Below, piece by piece: positions 35,719 to 47,775 of a stretch of 64,000 nucleotides of DNA. Source of the DNA: Brienomyrus brachyistius (lineage: Eukaryota; Chordata; Actinopteri; Osteoglossiformes; Mormyridae). The notes under the pieces were generated by a model, which saw nothing but the letters and a program-made list of their open reading frames with translations, did not search any database and had not been told where the DNA came from. The stretch covers positions 31,346,482-31,410,481 of the forward strand of contig NC_064539.1 of NCBI RefSeq assembly GCF_023856365.1, given 5' to 3'. Positions within the stretch are counted from its first letter, which is position 1. Each line of letters opens with the position of its first letter. A program made the position numbers and the translations under genes.

Positions 35719-37404
35719 GCTGCACCTGCTGGCGTCAAACAAACCCTTAACCTGAATGGTACTTACTACAGGGCTGCTTTATCGTGTGATCGTGTTAAGT
35801 ATCTGAGCCTTAATCGCTTATTGCGATCCTTCAGAAGAGTTGAGATATCATAGTGAGACAGAGAGGATCCCCCGGGCCATGCTGGTCTGTGGTCCACAGC
35901 ACCTACTGATCCCTGAGCCTGAGCGTGTTTCATCCACAAAAGCTGAGGGCAGTGACTCTGTTTCTGTTATGTTTGGTGTCCTGCCTCTTACTTTCATTTA
36001 CATCGTAGGGTGAAGAGAATGAGTGGGTGGGGCAGCAAGAGAGAGAGAGAGAGAGAGAGACTGTGTGTGTGTGACGGAAAGAGAGTATGCCTGAAGAAGA
36101 GAGGTTTTTCTCAAATATATCCCATGTTTCAGATTAACCTCAGGGATTTCATTTAAAATGTCCAGGTTTACAGCAGGTTTCCCAGTTACCAGGTAAGTTT
36201 AATTTCATGCTGTGCTCTGGTTTAAATCTGGACAACTGCTTTGGAGATTATTTCTTGGAAGAGAGCAGGCTGCTCCCAGCCCACAGCGGAAGGATTTTTT
36301 ACCCGGTGATCTGTGAGTGCTGTTTGTCGTCTGGACAGCAAAAGTGGGCCTACAACTGATTTTAAAACTTGCTGAAAATTCTCTTTCTCAGTATTAATAC
36401 TTTCTACAACAGTGAACATGCAGTGTAACAGCCATAACTCTGTAGCTCTGTTCGCACTGGAAAAGATGCAGTTTGATTGCTCAGTTTAAATCCATTGGTT
36501 CATTTGTTCATTATGTTCTTACTTTTAAAATATTGTTTATCTCCTGACGCTGTCGATACTGTGAAATCCGTGTTAAACAACCTATTGGAAAGTAGTTGGA
36601 ATGCAAACAATGTTTTCTTAGAAAGTCGCCCCGTGATACTGTAGCCCAGGTGAACAGGAAAAACCAGTTTGGCAAACTATGCCAGTTCCCTAGAGACCAC
36701 TGTGCTTTGGTCTGGGAAGCTGTACCTGTTCCGAGTGGTTTGAAGCCGTGGGCCTGCTGTGGGAGGAGTCTGCTCTCCAGACGTATGGGCTGCTTTGAAA
36801 TGAAATGACACTTTATTTGCCATTTGAATGAGTATGAGAGGAGGTGCACTGGAGTGTGTGAGCTTTGTGCATGTCCTTCTTTTTTTTTTTTTTTTGATTC
36901 AAACCCTTTATTGCTGTTGCAATATACCATGTCACTAGTCACAAGTACCAGCGAAAAGCAGGCCATCGCCCGACCTTACATATACAACATCACAGTAGGG
37001 GGTAGACCGGCCGGGAGACAGGGGAGGAGAGAAAAAGAGAAACAGGATGACATGAGGAGAGAGGAGGAGAAAACACCTCAGCAACATAAGCACATGATCA
37101 CTACACCGTACAACATGAAAAGACACGACTCGCAACAGGTGAGGGAATGGGGAGGTGGAGGTAGTCCAGCATAGACAAACAGCCATCCGGTCCTGCAGCC
37201 ATGGAGGCGCTGGTCACAGACCCGCCTGTTCACGCTGGGGGTATGAAGCAGCGAAGGCGTTGGATGGGGGGAGGGTGCAAGTCCTTGGGATTGGGGGAGA
37301 GGAATGCAAGAGAGTCTCACTGCCTGTTCTTCCGGGGGAGCTTTTTGTCCAGCAGCAGCCTTAGCCAAGGCCAGTGCTGATTGAGGGGAGCCAGAAGCTT
37401 GATA

Positions 37405-37597
37405 GAATAAGGTTCTTAAGACACACATGAGGTGAGAGAGAACCTTGTGGACAGATCGCAGGGTCAGCTATCCATCCAGCACCCGGGAGCATTTTTTGAG
37501 GGTTGAGGGCCCAAGAAAGATTAAACTATTCTGCTAAACATGGGACTTGAACTAGCAACCTACCAATCACAGGCACAGAGACCTAACATACTGGATC
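37405..37597 (-). mobile_element. tRNA-derived SINE, family C, minus strand
   Basis: Read on the minus strand it has a B-box-like GTTGCTAGTTCAAGTCCC, then GGGCCCTCAACCCTC, GGTGCTGGATGGATAGCTGA and CTCTCACCTCATGTGTGTCT. This is the layout of another fish tRNA-SINE. It abuts the 33-bp minisatellite at 37660. Confidence 0.65.
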
Positions 37598-37659
37598 ACA
37601 CACGACCTCCAAAACTTTGTGGTAGCCAGGAATCAACTTGGAAGGCAGCTATGCTAACC

Positions 37660-38195
37660 AGCTACACACTGCTAACCACTAGCCATTATTGCAGCAACAC
37701 ACTCCTAACCACTAACCATTATTGCAGAAACACACTGCTAACCACTAGCCATTATTGCAGCAACACACTGCTAACCACTAACCATTATTGCAGCAACACA
37801 CTGCTAACCACTAACCATTATTGCAGCAACACACTGCTAACCACTAGCCATTATTGCAGCAACACACTGCTAACCACTAGCCATTATTGCAGCAACACAC
37901 TGCTAACCACTAACCATTATTGCAGCTACACACTGCTAACCACTAGCCATTATTGCAGCAACACACTCCTAACCACTAACCATTATTGCAGAAACACACT
38001 GCTAACCACTAGCCATTATTGCAGCAACACACTGCTAACCACTAACCATTATTGCAGCAACACACTGCTAACCACTAACCATTATTGCAGCAACACACTG
38101 CTAACCACTAGCCATTATTGCAGCAACACACTGCTAACCACTAGCCATTATTGCAGCAACACACTGCTAATCACTAGCCATTATTGCAGCATGGC
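37660..38195. repeat. Minisatellite, 33-bp unit
   Basis: About 16 copies with core CTAACCACTAGCCATTATTG. The 33-bp period gives a 230-codon open frame that starts in a SINE, so it is not a gene. Confidence 0.95.
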
Positions 38196-38234
38196 ATTTA
38201 AGGATTTTGAGCCAGGTAGGAGTCAAACCTAAAA

Positions 38235-38490
38235 ACCACACAGTAAGGAAATATCCATACTGTATCCATACTGTAAGAATAGTATCGTATCAACACTGTG
38301 CCCACAGTGTTAGAGTAGTAACTTATCCACACTGTAAGAATAATATCTCATCTATACTGTGTCTCAATTGTAAGAGTATTGTCTTGTCCATACTATGTCC
38401 ACACTGTAAGAATAGTATCTTATCCCCACTGTATGCAGTCTGTTAGAGTACTATCTTATCCACACTGTATGCACACTGTAAGAGTAATGT
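38235..38490. repeat. Degenerate tandem repeat
   Basis: Diverged copies around CACACTGTAAGAATAGTATC with variable spacing. Confidence 0.7.
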
Positions 38491-38627
38491 TACCTGAGTG
38501 TCCCCATGCTGGACTGAGGTATATGGAGGAGAGAACCTGCCTTTTGATGAATTAATGTCTGTATATACAGTACAGTGTGTTTGGCTAAGTGCAGGACAAT
38601 AAGGTAAAGGTGAATTCCTGGGTGAGG

Positions 38628-38705
38628 GCTCCCTTATATGGCACCCACTCCCTTATATGGCACCTACTCCCTTATATGGCACCCACTCCCTTATATGGCA
38701 CCCAG
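38628..38705. repeat. Short tandem repeat, 19-bp unit
   Basis: Four copies of CCCTTATATGGCACCCACT. Confidence 0.9.
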
Positions 38706-39384
38706 TCTGTGCCAGTGTCCCTCAGCTGTCCCTACAGTTCCCTAGGAACCAGTTCTGATACTCACACTGTCTGGATCCGGTCTTAACCAGAGTGCGAACC
38801 TCTGAGGACCTTTCCTTATCTGTACCCATGGTACAAACGTACGTCTCGTGACCTGCCACTGCATGCCTGTCTCCCATCTGTTACAGGAGCTGCCACATTC
38901 GCCCAGGTCCTGCCCTCTGCTGTGTCCTGATGTTTTACTTGCATGCCGGTATGTTGCATTACCATACACTCCAATTAAGTGTCTGTTAAACACAACTGTG
39001 TTGTGAAAGGCACCATGTACATCTGATCGAACCCATGCTTGCTGTCGTTAGGCCAAGGCATGTTCAAAAAGCCTTTATCAGCTGTCTGATGTGTGGCTTC
39101 CATTAAGATCCTTCTGTGAATAACAGTAAAGTCAATTTGTCCTCTTGAAGACAAATTGTCCTCACGATTTGAGATGTTTTTGCAAGCTGGCCTGTTTTGA
39201 AGTAGCAAAAGTTTGGTACATGGTGCAGTGGAAAAGTATCCATACAGGTGCAGAAGGCACATTCACTGTGAGGCACTGCGAAGGGGGTTTGAAGGGCATG
39301 AGGTCCTCCTGACACACTGACATCACACCCTCCTCTTCATGGCCAATGACATTCCAGAATGCGCTCTTCTACATTCACCTATAG

Positions 39385-41390
39385 GTGGCACTGTTGCCTT
39401 GCAAGTGACATCCACTGGGCCTCAAACCATCCAAAAAGCCCTGGGAGAGAGTGTGATCCTGGGCTGCGAGTACAGCACAGGACCTTCGGACGTTGGAGAT
39501 CTGGACATCGAGTGGACGATGGTCAGCCCGGACATAACGCAGAAGGACCAGCTGGTGAGAGGCTTCCGCGGGGGCACTGGCGGGGGGGGCATATAAAAAA
39601 CATTCCAAAATTAAGCAGGAGACAAAAAGACACACATTCAAAGGCTCTAGAAGGACATTCTTTGCAGTATGGAATCCCTTTGAAACATATAAGGCAAAAC
39701 ATAAATGACCAGGGTTAATATATGTCTTGTTGACACTTATGTATAGTAATATAGATGCATTTGATTTATCATTTATCTGTGCAATATAAATGCATAAATG
39801 TGCTTCCTTTTTTGGGGGGGGGGGCACACTCTGAATTTGAATACCGAACTCCAGACAGAAAGCAGTACCAGGGGAGGTGTAGCCAGCTGTCTGCACTGCG
39901 CAGTGTGGGGCTGTAACAGACCCCAGCTGTCTGTGTCACAGATCCTGTCCTTCATGGGAGGGACGAAGTACGATCACAGCACCGGCGCCCTGGCGGAGGG
40001 AGTGGACTTCGCCGCCACCGACCCGTCCCAGGGAGATGCCTCCATCAAGATCTCCTCACTGGCTGGCAGCAACGCCGGGACCTACCAGTGCAAAGTGAAG
40101 AAGGGCCCAGGTGCGGATACGCGGAAGGTCACGCTGGTCGTGCTCGGTGAGGCAACCTTCCAGAAAGCTCTCTCAGTCTGACATTTCAAAGCCTGTCAGA
40201 ACAGAGTTTATCACACGAAAGTCAAATTCCCATTTTTACAATAAATCTGTTTTCTCAGTCCTATCTTATATTCTGACCTGTGTCTATATAATGCTGCAGT
40301 TTGAACACATACTCGTCCCACTGCAGGTGAGGTTCATCACTGGCCTTCTTTGCCTGTGTTTCAGTACGTCCCTCTGAACCCAAGTGTAAGCTGTTGGGGA
40401 GTGAGAAGGTAGGGGGCGCTCTTTCCTTGCAATGCAAATCCTCGGAGGGCTCGACACCACTCATCTACTTCTGGCGGAAGGGTAGCGAGGAGGTTCTTCC
40501 TTCCAACGTCACACAGAGTGAGTGGCCCACACCTGATACTATGATTGTTGCACTTGGGATTGTTAGTCCACTAAACCATAATCGGAGGCTCCTAGTCCTG
40601 GATGACAAGGAGCCGCATTTGATTGTGATTGCGGCTCTTATTCCTGGGCTCAGACTCAGTCACGGGTGAGCTGTTCATCACCAACCACTCAGAAAGTACG
40701 CAGGGCATGTACGTGTGTGAAGTGCGTAATGCCGTGGGGATCGAGCGATGCCGCTTCCGGCTGCAGGCCATCAAGCGTAAGCATGACAGACTCATTTCCG
40801 GGGGGCTTGGGGGTACAGATAAGAGATGCACACAGACTCAGTTGGATCTGTAAAGCCATGACCCCAGGTGACCTTTTGACCTCTGCAGCCCCTAACAGGG
40901 CAGGTGTGATTGTGGGCACCTTTGTGGGTGGTCTTCTGCTGGTGGTCCTGCTGCTCCTCTTTATTTGGTTCCTGTTCTGCCTCTGGGACAAGCGACAGTC
41001 CGAGAAGGAAGATCTGGCCAACGATATCAGGTGCGGCGCCGAAGATCGCACACATACACACACATAAGAGTAAAACCGATACCAAAACTAAAGATGGAGT
41101 CAACCCTCTTCCTACCCACTAGGTTGGACGTCCCCAGCCCCCTGAGCCGGCCCCCGAGCCGGGCCCTGAGCCGGCCCCCGAGCCGGGCCCTGAGCCGCCC
41201 CCCGAGCCGGCCCCCAAGCTGGGCCTCTGGCCGACGATCAGACTGGGCGCACAGCTCGTTCAAGAACCCGTCCATCACCCGGTCCCTGGCGTCTGGCTCG
41301 ATAGCAGGATCCTTCAGCACCGGCCGCAAATCGCCAGACTCCTGGCTGCTGGGGGCTCGACTGGAGAGCAGAGGCAGCTATGCTGTGTGA
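39385..41390 (+). CDS. CAR/CTX-family Ig adhesion protein (CXADR/CLMP/VSIG8-like), 5' exon not found
   Basis: Predicted type I cell-surface adhesion protein of epithelial junction type. Exons 39385-39554, 39942-40146, 40365-40517, 40654-40776, 40889-41030 and 41123-41390 join in phase with GT-AG borders. Order: V-set domain (Cys in ILGCEYS, DLDIEW, Cys in GTYQCKVKK); C2-set domain with two extra Cys (EPKCKL, ERCRF) as in CTX-family proteins, plus NVT and NHS glycosylation sites; PPNRAGVIVG leading into a membrane segment of about 25 residues; DIRLDVP; then a Ser/Arg/Pro tail ending GSYAV. The first exon begins in phase 1, so a separate signal-peptide exon must lie upstream; I could not locate it in 34.9-39.3 kb. 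Features are mixed: KPPNRAG and the tail start recall CXADR, LVRPSEPKC recalls CLMP, and ATDPSQGDAS recalls VSIG8, so no symbol is given. The tail holds a 24-bp coding repeat. Confidence 0.85.
41137..41215 (+). repeat. Coding minisatellite in the CAR-like cytoplasmic tail
   Basis: A GC-rich 24-bp unit repeated about three times inside the last exon encodes the octapeptide LSRPPSRA in tandem. The unit length is a multiple of three, so copy changes keep the frame. It lies directly after the conserved DIRxDVP start of the tail. Confidence 0.75.
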
Positions 41391-41486
41391 CGGACTGCCG
41401 CAAATCCAGGAAGAACGTCACACGCCAGTCATGTCATGTCAGTGCTGTAAATGTGTCCCGGTTTGTGTTTTCCCCTAATTTTTTTA

Positions 41487-41492
41487 AATAAA
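41487..41492 (+). terminator. Polyadenylation signal of the CAR-like gene
   Basis: AATAAA about 100 bp after the TGA at 41388-41390, in a T-rich context. It fits the 3' end of the CAR-like transcript. Confidence 0.6.
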
Positions 41493-42769
41493 ACTGACAG
41501 AAGGGGGCCTCTTTTCTGCCACGACTACGGCCCCAATTTGCTTGGATCTGGACCCCCCCCCCACACGACAGTGCACATGGATGTGGATCCGATGGCTATT
41601 AAAGGGCATTCAGTACGTTTTTCATGCCCTGTGCTTGTGGGGTCCGTGAGAATCTGTCGTCGCTGTACTGATCACGTTCACACTGGTAGGTCACGTACAC
41701 ACACATAGATACACAGGGCGAGTACGGCATGCGGGGGATCTCATTCTCAGCCTGCGTTTTGGGCTCGCATTTAGCCCCTAGCGCCGCCCCTGTGGTCAGG
41801 CAAGGCGACAGATCGCAGCCGACAGCCCCGGGTGGCTATAAGCAGCGACACACCCTGCCGGCAGCCCCTCAGACCACAGCTGCACCTGCAGGAAGTCTCC
41901 CCCCACGGTTCCTCGGACCTGTGAACCCGCACCACCATCTGCTGCACTCTCATTATAGTGATCAGGCTGCCGCATAAACCTGAGGTGCTCAGAGACACGA
42001 GAGCCGCCATTTTGGTACAGCTGTGGGGGCGTACTGCATTAATGCGTGAAGCACAGCAGGCTTCCTATACCTCTCCTCTATTCAAACTTCAAACTTTATT
42101 GTACTTTGCCTGCTTCCTATTTATTCAGCTAGGGGCTTAAACAGACGATGGACTATTTGAAGTTAGTCCATTGCTGTCCGTCTCCATCCAGCCCACCCTG
42201 ATGCTTTCTCATACTCCGAAAACACTGACGAAAGTTCTCCATTCATTTGGCCATTATCCAGCCTGCCTCTACCACATTGATGAAGCTAAAGTAGAGCAGA
42301 GATTCTGCTTGGATGATGGGAGCCCTAGTCATGGGACATCTTAGCAATGCAGTTATGAGAATGTATCACCCTAAAATCAACCCCCATTGTCTTATCTCTG
42401 AATCACTCTCTTATCTCTATCTGAAGATCATGAAAATCTAAGGTTATAGAGGATGACATCGAAGAAGAGCATTTAAACCACATGGTCATTTTGACAGATT
42501 GCTGTTTATTGTGCGACTGGGTGCAAACAGGATGAGAGGAAGTAGGAGATTTAACAGAATTTAATAGATATTTAATAAACTATAAAAATATAGTGTGAAG
42601 CAGGGCTGGTCCTGGTGCCCCCCCCCCCCCCCCCCAGATCAGCAGAGGGCCACCAGTTCATTTTTATGAAACACATTTCAATAGCACAGGGCGTCTGGCT
42701 GCTAAGTAGCTCACGCCTGCTTCATGAGGAGAGCAACAAAATACTAAAAGCAGTGTATATAACAGTAAT

Positions 42770-42957
42770 GTTGCGATGGGCTGGCCCCCCATCCTGGGTT
42801 GTTCCCTGCCTCGTGCCCATTGCTTCCGGGATAGGCTGCGGACCCCCCGCGACCCAGTAGGATAAGCGGTTTGGAAAATGGATGGATGGATGGATGGATG
42901 GATGGATGGATGGATGGATGGATGGATGGATGGATGGATGGATGGATGGATGGATAA
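42770..42957 (+). mobile_element. SINE 3' end with (TGGA)n tail, family A
   Basis: Carries GCGATGGGCTGGCCCCCCAT, GGATAGGCTGCGGACC and GGATAAGCGGTTTGGAAAAT, followed by about 18 TGGA repeats (42880-42955). This is the 3' half of the same SINE family as at 8531; the tetranucleotide array is its tail. Confidence 0.8.
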
Positions 42958-43464
42958 CAGTAATGTCATGGGATGCATACAGAGGTATTTCTCCTCATTT
43001 CCTTTTACTTGCCCTTTCGTGCCCCCTGATCAAACGGCGATGGCCGATGCCCAGAAACTACAAACAGGGACAGCAAAGTGTACAGCTAGAAGAGTGTGTA
43101 AGACAAGGCCCCCGGCCTTAGGGACCAGCCAGTGAGTGTGAAAAGGGACACCCCCCCCCCCCCCCCGACTGCTAATGAGGCTGAGTAAACTGATGTGTGT
43201 CCATATAGGCGAAGGCCTGTTTACAAAATGTCACAATAACAATCACACTACACCTCTACTGCCGAGGTTCCCTGACATCCCAGTGCTCTTCATTCCGCCT
43301 TGTTCCCTCACGGTGCTGTATACAGGTGTACACCTGCTTGGTTTGTTCACAGTGGCATATAAACATGTTGTGACATCTTGCGTCTCCATGGTGACACGTT
43401 CAGAAGGCGGGAAATGTGAGCTATTGGGATGCAGTACTGAAGCATAGCAAACGTCGCTTTCTAG

Positions 43465-43551
43465 GTCCTGCACCAGCCGTGGAGATGAACCCTGAAAGAG
43501 AAGAATTTAGCCCTGTACTAAAGGACCACAAGACAACTGGCCTGGAAACAG
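43465..43551 (+). other. Isolated exon-like segment (29 codons), low confidence
   Basis: A good acceptor (CTTTCTAG) and donor (ACAG/GTGAGG) flank an 87-bp phase 1-1 open segment encoding PAPAVEMNPEREEFSPVLK and onward. Phase-1 exons of this size are common in the membrane or tail parts of Ig-type receptors. I found no partner exon on the plus strand between the CAR-like stop (41390) and here. It may be a lost exon or chance. Confidence 0.25.
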
Positions 43552-43809
43552 GTGAGGCAGCACAGCACAGCAGAGCACAGCGCAGCACAGCAGAGTCAGT
43601 TCTGATGATCCCTACACTATAATCCTTCTGTGTATGAATGCAGGTTCCCATACAGTCACATACAGTCACTTTGCATACACATTCGTAAATAATTTTTTAT
43701 AACTACCCTGTAATTTTGCAGGTCAGATCCAGTCATATGGGAATCTGGAAAAGAGAAAATGGCACGTTCAGTTATGTGGATAACAGTAACTGTGGTAAAA
43801 CATCAAAGG

Positions 43810-46800
43810 TTAAGAACCATCACAGAATGAGCTGAGATGTACCGGCTGCAGAAGCGTCTGCTGCATCAGGGACTTGCTGTGGATTCCTAACCAGACATAA
43901 ACTCAAGGTTTGTATATCAACACATCTCTCGATACAATGAAACAACAAGAACTACACAAAATAACATCAGCAGGACAGCTTACCTCTTACAACAGCTGAA
44001 GTTTTGCTCTGAAAAAAATCACAAAAATTACCATCGTGCCACAGCATCGAACCACTTCAGCAGCTGTACGAATAAACATCAAAACGCTGCGTTTCTGCTT
44101 CTCTCTGCACTGATTCCCTCACAGAATCACACGGAGCATTTTTCCTAAAGGAGAGAGCATTTACTACACCAGGCTTTTTCATTCTGAAAGATACAAATAA
44201 ACAAGGACTGGATGGCATGGGCAGCACCTGCCCTCTCGTGTTGAGCTTTAGAAAGTAATTTCCCATTAACATTCGGAGCAAGAGCCACAGCAATGAACCC
44301 TTAATCACTGGGGTTAGAACAAATCCCTCAAATACTGTACATGCCTGGTTCAGCAATATATAAGGAGCTGGGAACTCACTGAGTGTGAGGAGCGTGATCA
44401 GGACTCCCATCAGGAATAGTGCAGAGAGACCCCCAATCACTGACCAGAGCAGCATGTGGACGCCCTTCGGAGAATCCACAGTTATTGCTGGAAAACACCA
44501 TTCAGCCATTAACAAAGAGCTGTGGAGTTACCCTGCCTGTCAGCGGAGTGACTGATGCCTGTCAGCGGAGTGACTGATGCCTGTCAGCGGAGTGACTGCT
44601 GCCTGTCGCTCTGGCAGCATCACACACAGAAACACGGGAAAGCAGAGCAGTACCTGGTGCTGTGACGCTCACTGTATCGGAAACTGGACAGAATTAACAA
44701 AGTTAAGCAATGTGATACATGCATTTTTATAAATAATTGAATAACTTAAACAATGAAAAAGTTAGTTCAATTCAGAGAAATGCTCACAAGTGCTGGCTTC
44801 AGTTGCATCATATTTCAAGCCTGCAGAAACATTCAGTTCAATTCATTTTTCATATAATGCACCATTCCCAGCTTACAGCTGCGAGAAAGAGCGGGTTACG
44901 CATTTGGAATTATCTGGATTTCAACATAAATGGGCTGAAATATGTGATCCGCTCTTCATTCAGCTGCATGAATGTTCTTTATTAACATTTTACATTTACA
45001 TAATTCTATGAAACAAATAGAGCAAGTGCCCTGCAGAAATTTCTCATTCTTGCCAAAGTCCCTGTTCATGTCTCCACTGTAAGAAGACTAAACAAGACAA
45101 CAGCACGAAGGAAACCACCGCTCATCAAAAAAGGTATTACTGTACGTCTCAAGTCTGCAGAAAGGACCTTCACTTGCAGAAGCACAACTTCAGCAGACTG
45201 TGTTACCCTATTGTGACTTAGACATAGACTCTGGTGTTCCTAAATCGCCTGCGGTGTGTATCTGCCCTGTGATGGACTGCTCTCAAACTCGCAGTGACCC
45301 TCACCAGTGACGCTCACCAGTGACGCTCACCAGTGACCCTCACCAGTGACTCTCACCAGGGCATCGAGGATAAATTAAATGCTAATATAATATTAAATTC
45401 AAATAAAAAGGAAACTTACTTGCCGTGAACTGAGTTGTATACTCTTCAAAGTCTGCAGTAAAGTATAAAGTACAGTTTGATAAAGATCATGACACAGGGA
45501 TATTATAAGAGACAGTGCCGTCCAAAAGATTTAGGCAGTTAAAGAAAATGTTGGCGTCTGTTTATCTGGGGAGTAAGTCTGTATTTGCTTAAGAGAAAAA
45601 CCTATTTATCATTAAGACAAATGCAAATTGACAGCAACACAACAAAAAATAAACAAATTTCTTCTGTTCTCCAGAAAGTTACGGATATTTGGTTGAATAC
45701 CAGATGAACACCTATCTGACCCCCAAACCTGCCCTGTTAAACTCAGCGTTCATGCACCGAAAGCACTCACCGTGCACCTCGATGGTGATGGCCGCACTCG
45801 GCTTAGAGGTGCGAAGAGCACCGTCCCGCAGCTCCAACTCCACCACACAGCGGACCGGCACCGGACCTATCCCGCCCTGGCTGTGCCGCAGCAGCTCCCG
45901 GCCGGGCACAGACAGCTGACAGACACCATGTCTGAATAACACTGTGTCCAGGACGGCCTCCCCCACGCCGGCGATGAACTGGCAGCGTGTCCCTTGCTTG
46001 GCCGTGCAACGAAGCCTGGCGACATCTCCCAGCCGTGCATCCCGCATCGAATCCACATGGAGTTCGCTTGTCAGGTCTGCATAGTCAGAGGAGATCATTT
46101 ATGTCCAAAATTTGGATGTCATTAATTGCAGCTCTTAATTATGCTTAAGCTCTTCGGGACTGAGCATGAAGGGGAGCTCATTAATGTACAAAAACCAACA
46201 CAGGCTATTTCTTATCCTTAAAATCACAAGAGGAGAATCATGCTGCTCTCACTAAAGTGTCAGGGGTAACACTTTACTTAAAGCAGCCATGTCCAATGCA
46301 TTATGGAAACATTCATAACGCATTATAATGCATTCATAAAGTAGTATAAATACAGCTATTACTATGTATAAAAAGGCATAACACATTATAGCCATGTGTA
46401 TTATGCAACATGAATGCACTATGAAGCTCTCATCTATAATGCACTATAAATACCTTCATAGTGCAGTATAATGACTTTTGCTGACCATTATAACACATTT
46501 TTAAAGGCATCTATAATGCATTATACATGGGTGCTTTAAGTAAATTGTTACCAGCTCAGCATCTAAGAGGAGGATCAGTACTGACTACTTACCAATGACC
46601 TGGAAGATCTGACCATCACTGCGGGGGGAGCGGGGAATTCCACTTTCTACGTTCACCTCCACATCACAGCTGACAATGACCACATTATGAGAACTCATGG
46701 ACACCTCATTCCACATCACCTGAGCCTGACAGATCCCAGACAAACTCTTGAACTGAACCGTCTTAAAGGGCACATGACTCTCGTTGGTGTAGAAGTTACA

Positions 46801-47450
46801 ACGATATCCTTTCTGAGCAGAACAGCGCACAGTGGCCAACTGGGTCCAGGACACAATCTTTGGCTCCACCTCCATGGTGGGTTTCGGGAACCGGCCTGTC
46901 TGTGAGCCAGTGGTCCAAGGTGTCCAAAGAACAGCTGGTGGAAGTACAACATGAAAACTGCATCACACAACATGTACATTACAGAACCATCATGCAGCAT
47001 TCGGCATCTGCCATGAAATCCTTAGTATGGTCATCATAGTACTTAGTATAGTTATTAGGGTGATCCTTAATATAGTACTTAGTATAGTCATCAGGATTGT
47101 CCTTAGTATCTACCTCTGTTCCATAGTATGGCACTTAGCATGGTGGTCCTGCATATCGTACCTAGAATGGTATTTAGTATAGTCATCTTTCATGGTCATT
47201 AAGACTATTATGACTATATGTCATCTAGTCATTGTCAACTCCTGGCATTAATATAGTCCTTAGTATAGTCATCAGCACAATATGTAGCTATGATGAGAAA
47301 TATCTGTGATTAAAGTCGTGATCACATAACAGATTAAATGACCAATGACCTTAACGCGTACTCACCAAGAAGAATGGAGTAAATGCAATGGATCCTGATG
47401 CGGATGGTCAGTGATGTTCCTCTGACTGGTTCATGCATCTTCTGCTGCAT
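43810..47450 (-). CDS. Two-domain Ig-like type I membrane protein, family not recognised
   Basis: Eight exons (minus order): 47450-47366, 46934-46593, 46076-45771, 45452-45420, 44683-44654, 44487-44380, 44008-43984, 43876-43810. They splice in phase into a 331-residue reading frame. Exon 1 plus the start of exon 2 gives a signal peptide with hydrophobic core CIYSILLAVLW. Exons 2 and 3 encode two related modules with the pattern VRCSAQKGYRCNF...GICQ...VSCDVEV and LRCTAKQGTRCQF...GVCQ...VRCVVEL, i.e. four Cys each, resembling an Ig/FcR-like fold with an extra disulfide. Two tiny stalk exons (33 and 30 bp) precede a membrane segment in exon 6; a short tail containing SCCK follows with no ITIM or ITAM. 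Most introns are phase 1, as in immune receptors. No AATAAA was seen close after the stop, and the last small exons are the least certain. Function unknown; an immune-type receptor is inference. Confidence 0.72.
44525..44605. repeat. Short tandem repeat in an intron of the Ig-like receptor gene
   Basis: Three to four copies of GCCTGTCAGCGGAGTGACTG between exons 5 and 6. Confidence 0.85.
45295..45360. repeat. Short tandem repeat, CTCACCAGTGAC units
   Basis: About five copies of a 13-bp CTCACCAGTGACG-like unit near exon 4 of the Ig-like receptor gene. Confidence 0.85.
46265..46552. mobile_element. Palindromic MITE in intron 2 of the Ig-like receptor gene
   Basis: A 288-bp element with about 21-bp terminal inverted repeats (GGTAACACTTTACTTAAAGC against GCTTTAAGTAAATTGTTACC). 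The AT-rich interior is full of CATTATAATGCATT-type palindromes, a pattern common in fish non-autonomous transposons. It lies between exons 2 and 3 of the 43810-47450 gene. Confidence 0.7.
47020..47290. repeat. Degenerate TTAGTATAGTCATCA repeat
   Basis: Loose repetition of TTAGTATAGTCATCA-like blocks in intron 1 of the Ig-like receptor gene. Confidence 0.55.
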
Positions 47451-47669
47451 GTTTTGTCGTATCCTGAAGACCTGACCTGAGTCACAATACCCACAAGCAT
47501 AAGTGAACAAGAGTGAAAATTGTTCAGATCAGATGTGTATATGGTCTACTATGCAAAGCCGGGACACCAGGGGGGCAGCAAGGAGGCTGGGGGCTCCTCT
47601 GCCTTACAGACCCTGTTGCTGTACTGGGCTGAAGCCAGATGAAGGTGAAGGGGGTTTGTGAGCGGAAGG

Positions 47670-47775
47670 TGGGCAGGATGTGGGCGGAGAGTGGGTGGGG
47701 AGTGGGTGGAGAGTGGGTGGGGAGTGGGCGGAGAGTGGGTGGGGAGTGGGCGGAGAGTGGGTGGGGAGTGGGCGG
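47670..47775. repeat. G-rich tandem repeat
   Basis: GAGTGGGTGGGGAGTGGGCG-type units upstream of the Ig-like receptor start. It is G-rich enough to form quadruplex-type structure. Confidence 0.85.

Larger units (their letters stand above)
34135..39384. other. No supported exon; expected to hold the CAR-like first exon or promoter
   Basis: Contains a MITE candidate, simple repeats, a SINE and the 33-bp array. The signal-peptide exon of the CAR-like gene should be here or further upstream, but no ATG with a hydrophobic stretch and a phase-1 donor was convincing. Confidence 0.5.

Noticed and set aside
37540..38232. A 230-codon plus-strand frame
   Set aside because: It begins in a minus-strand SINE and continues through a 33-bp minisatellite whose period keeps it open.
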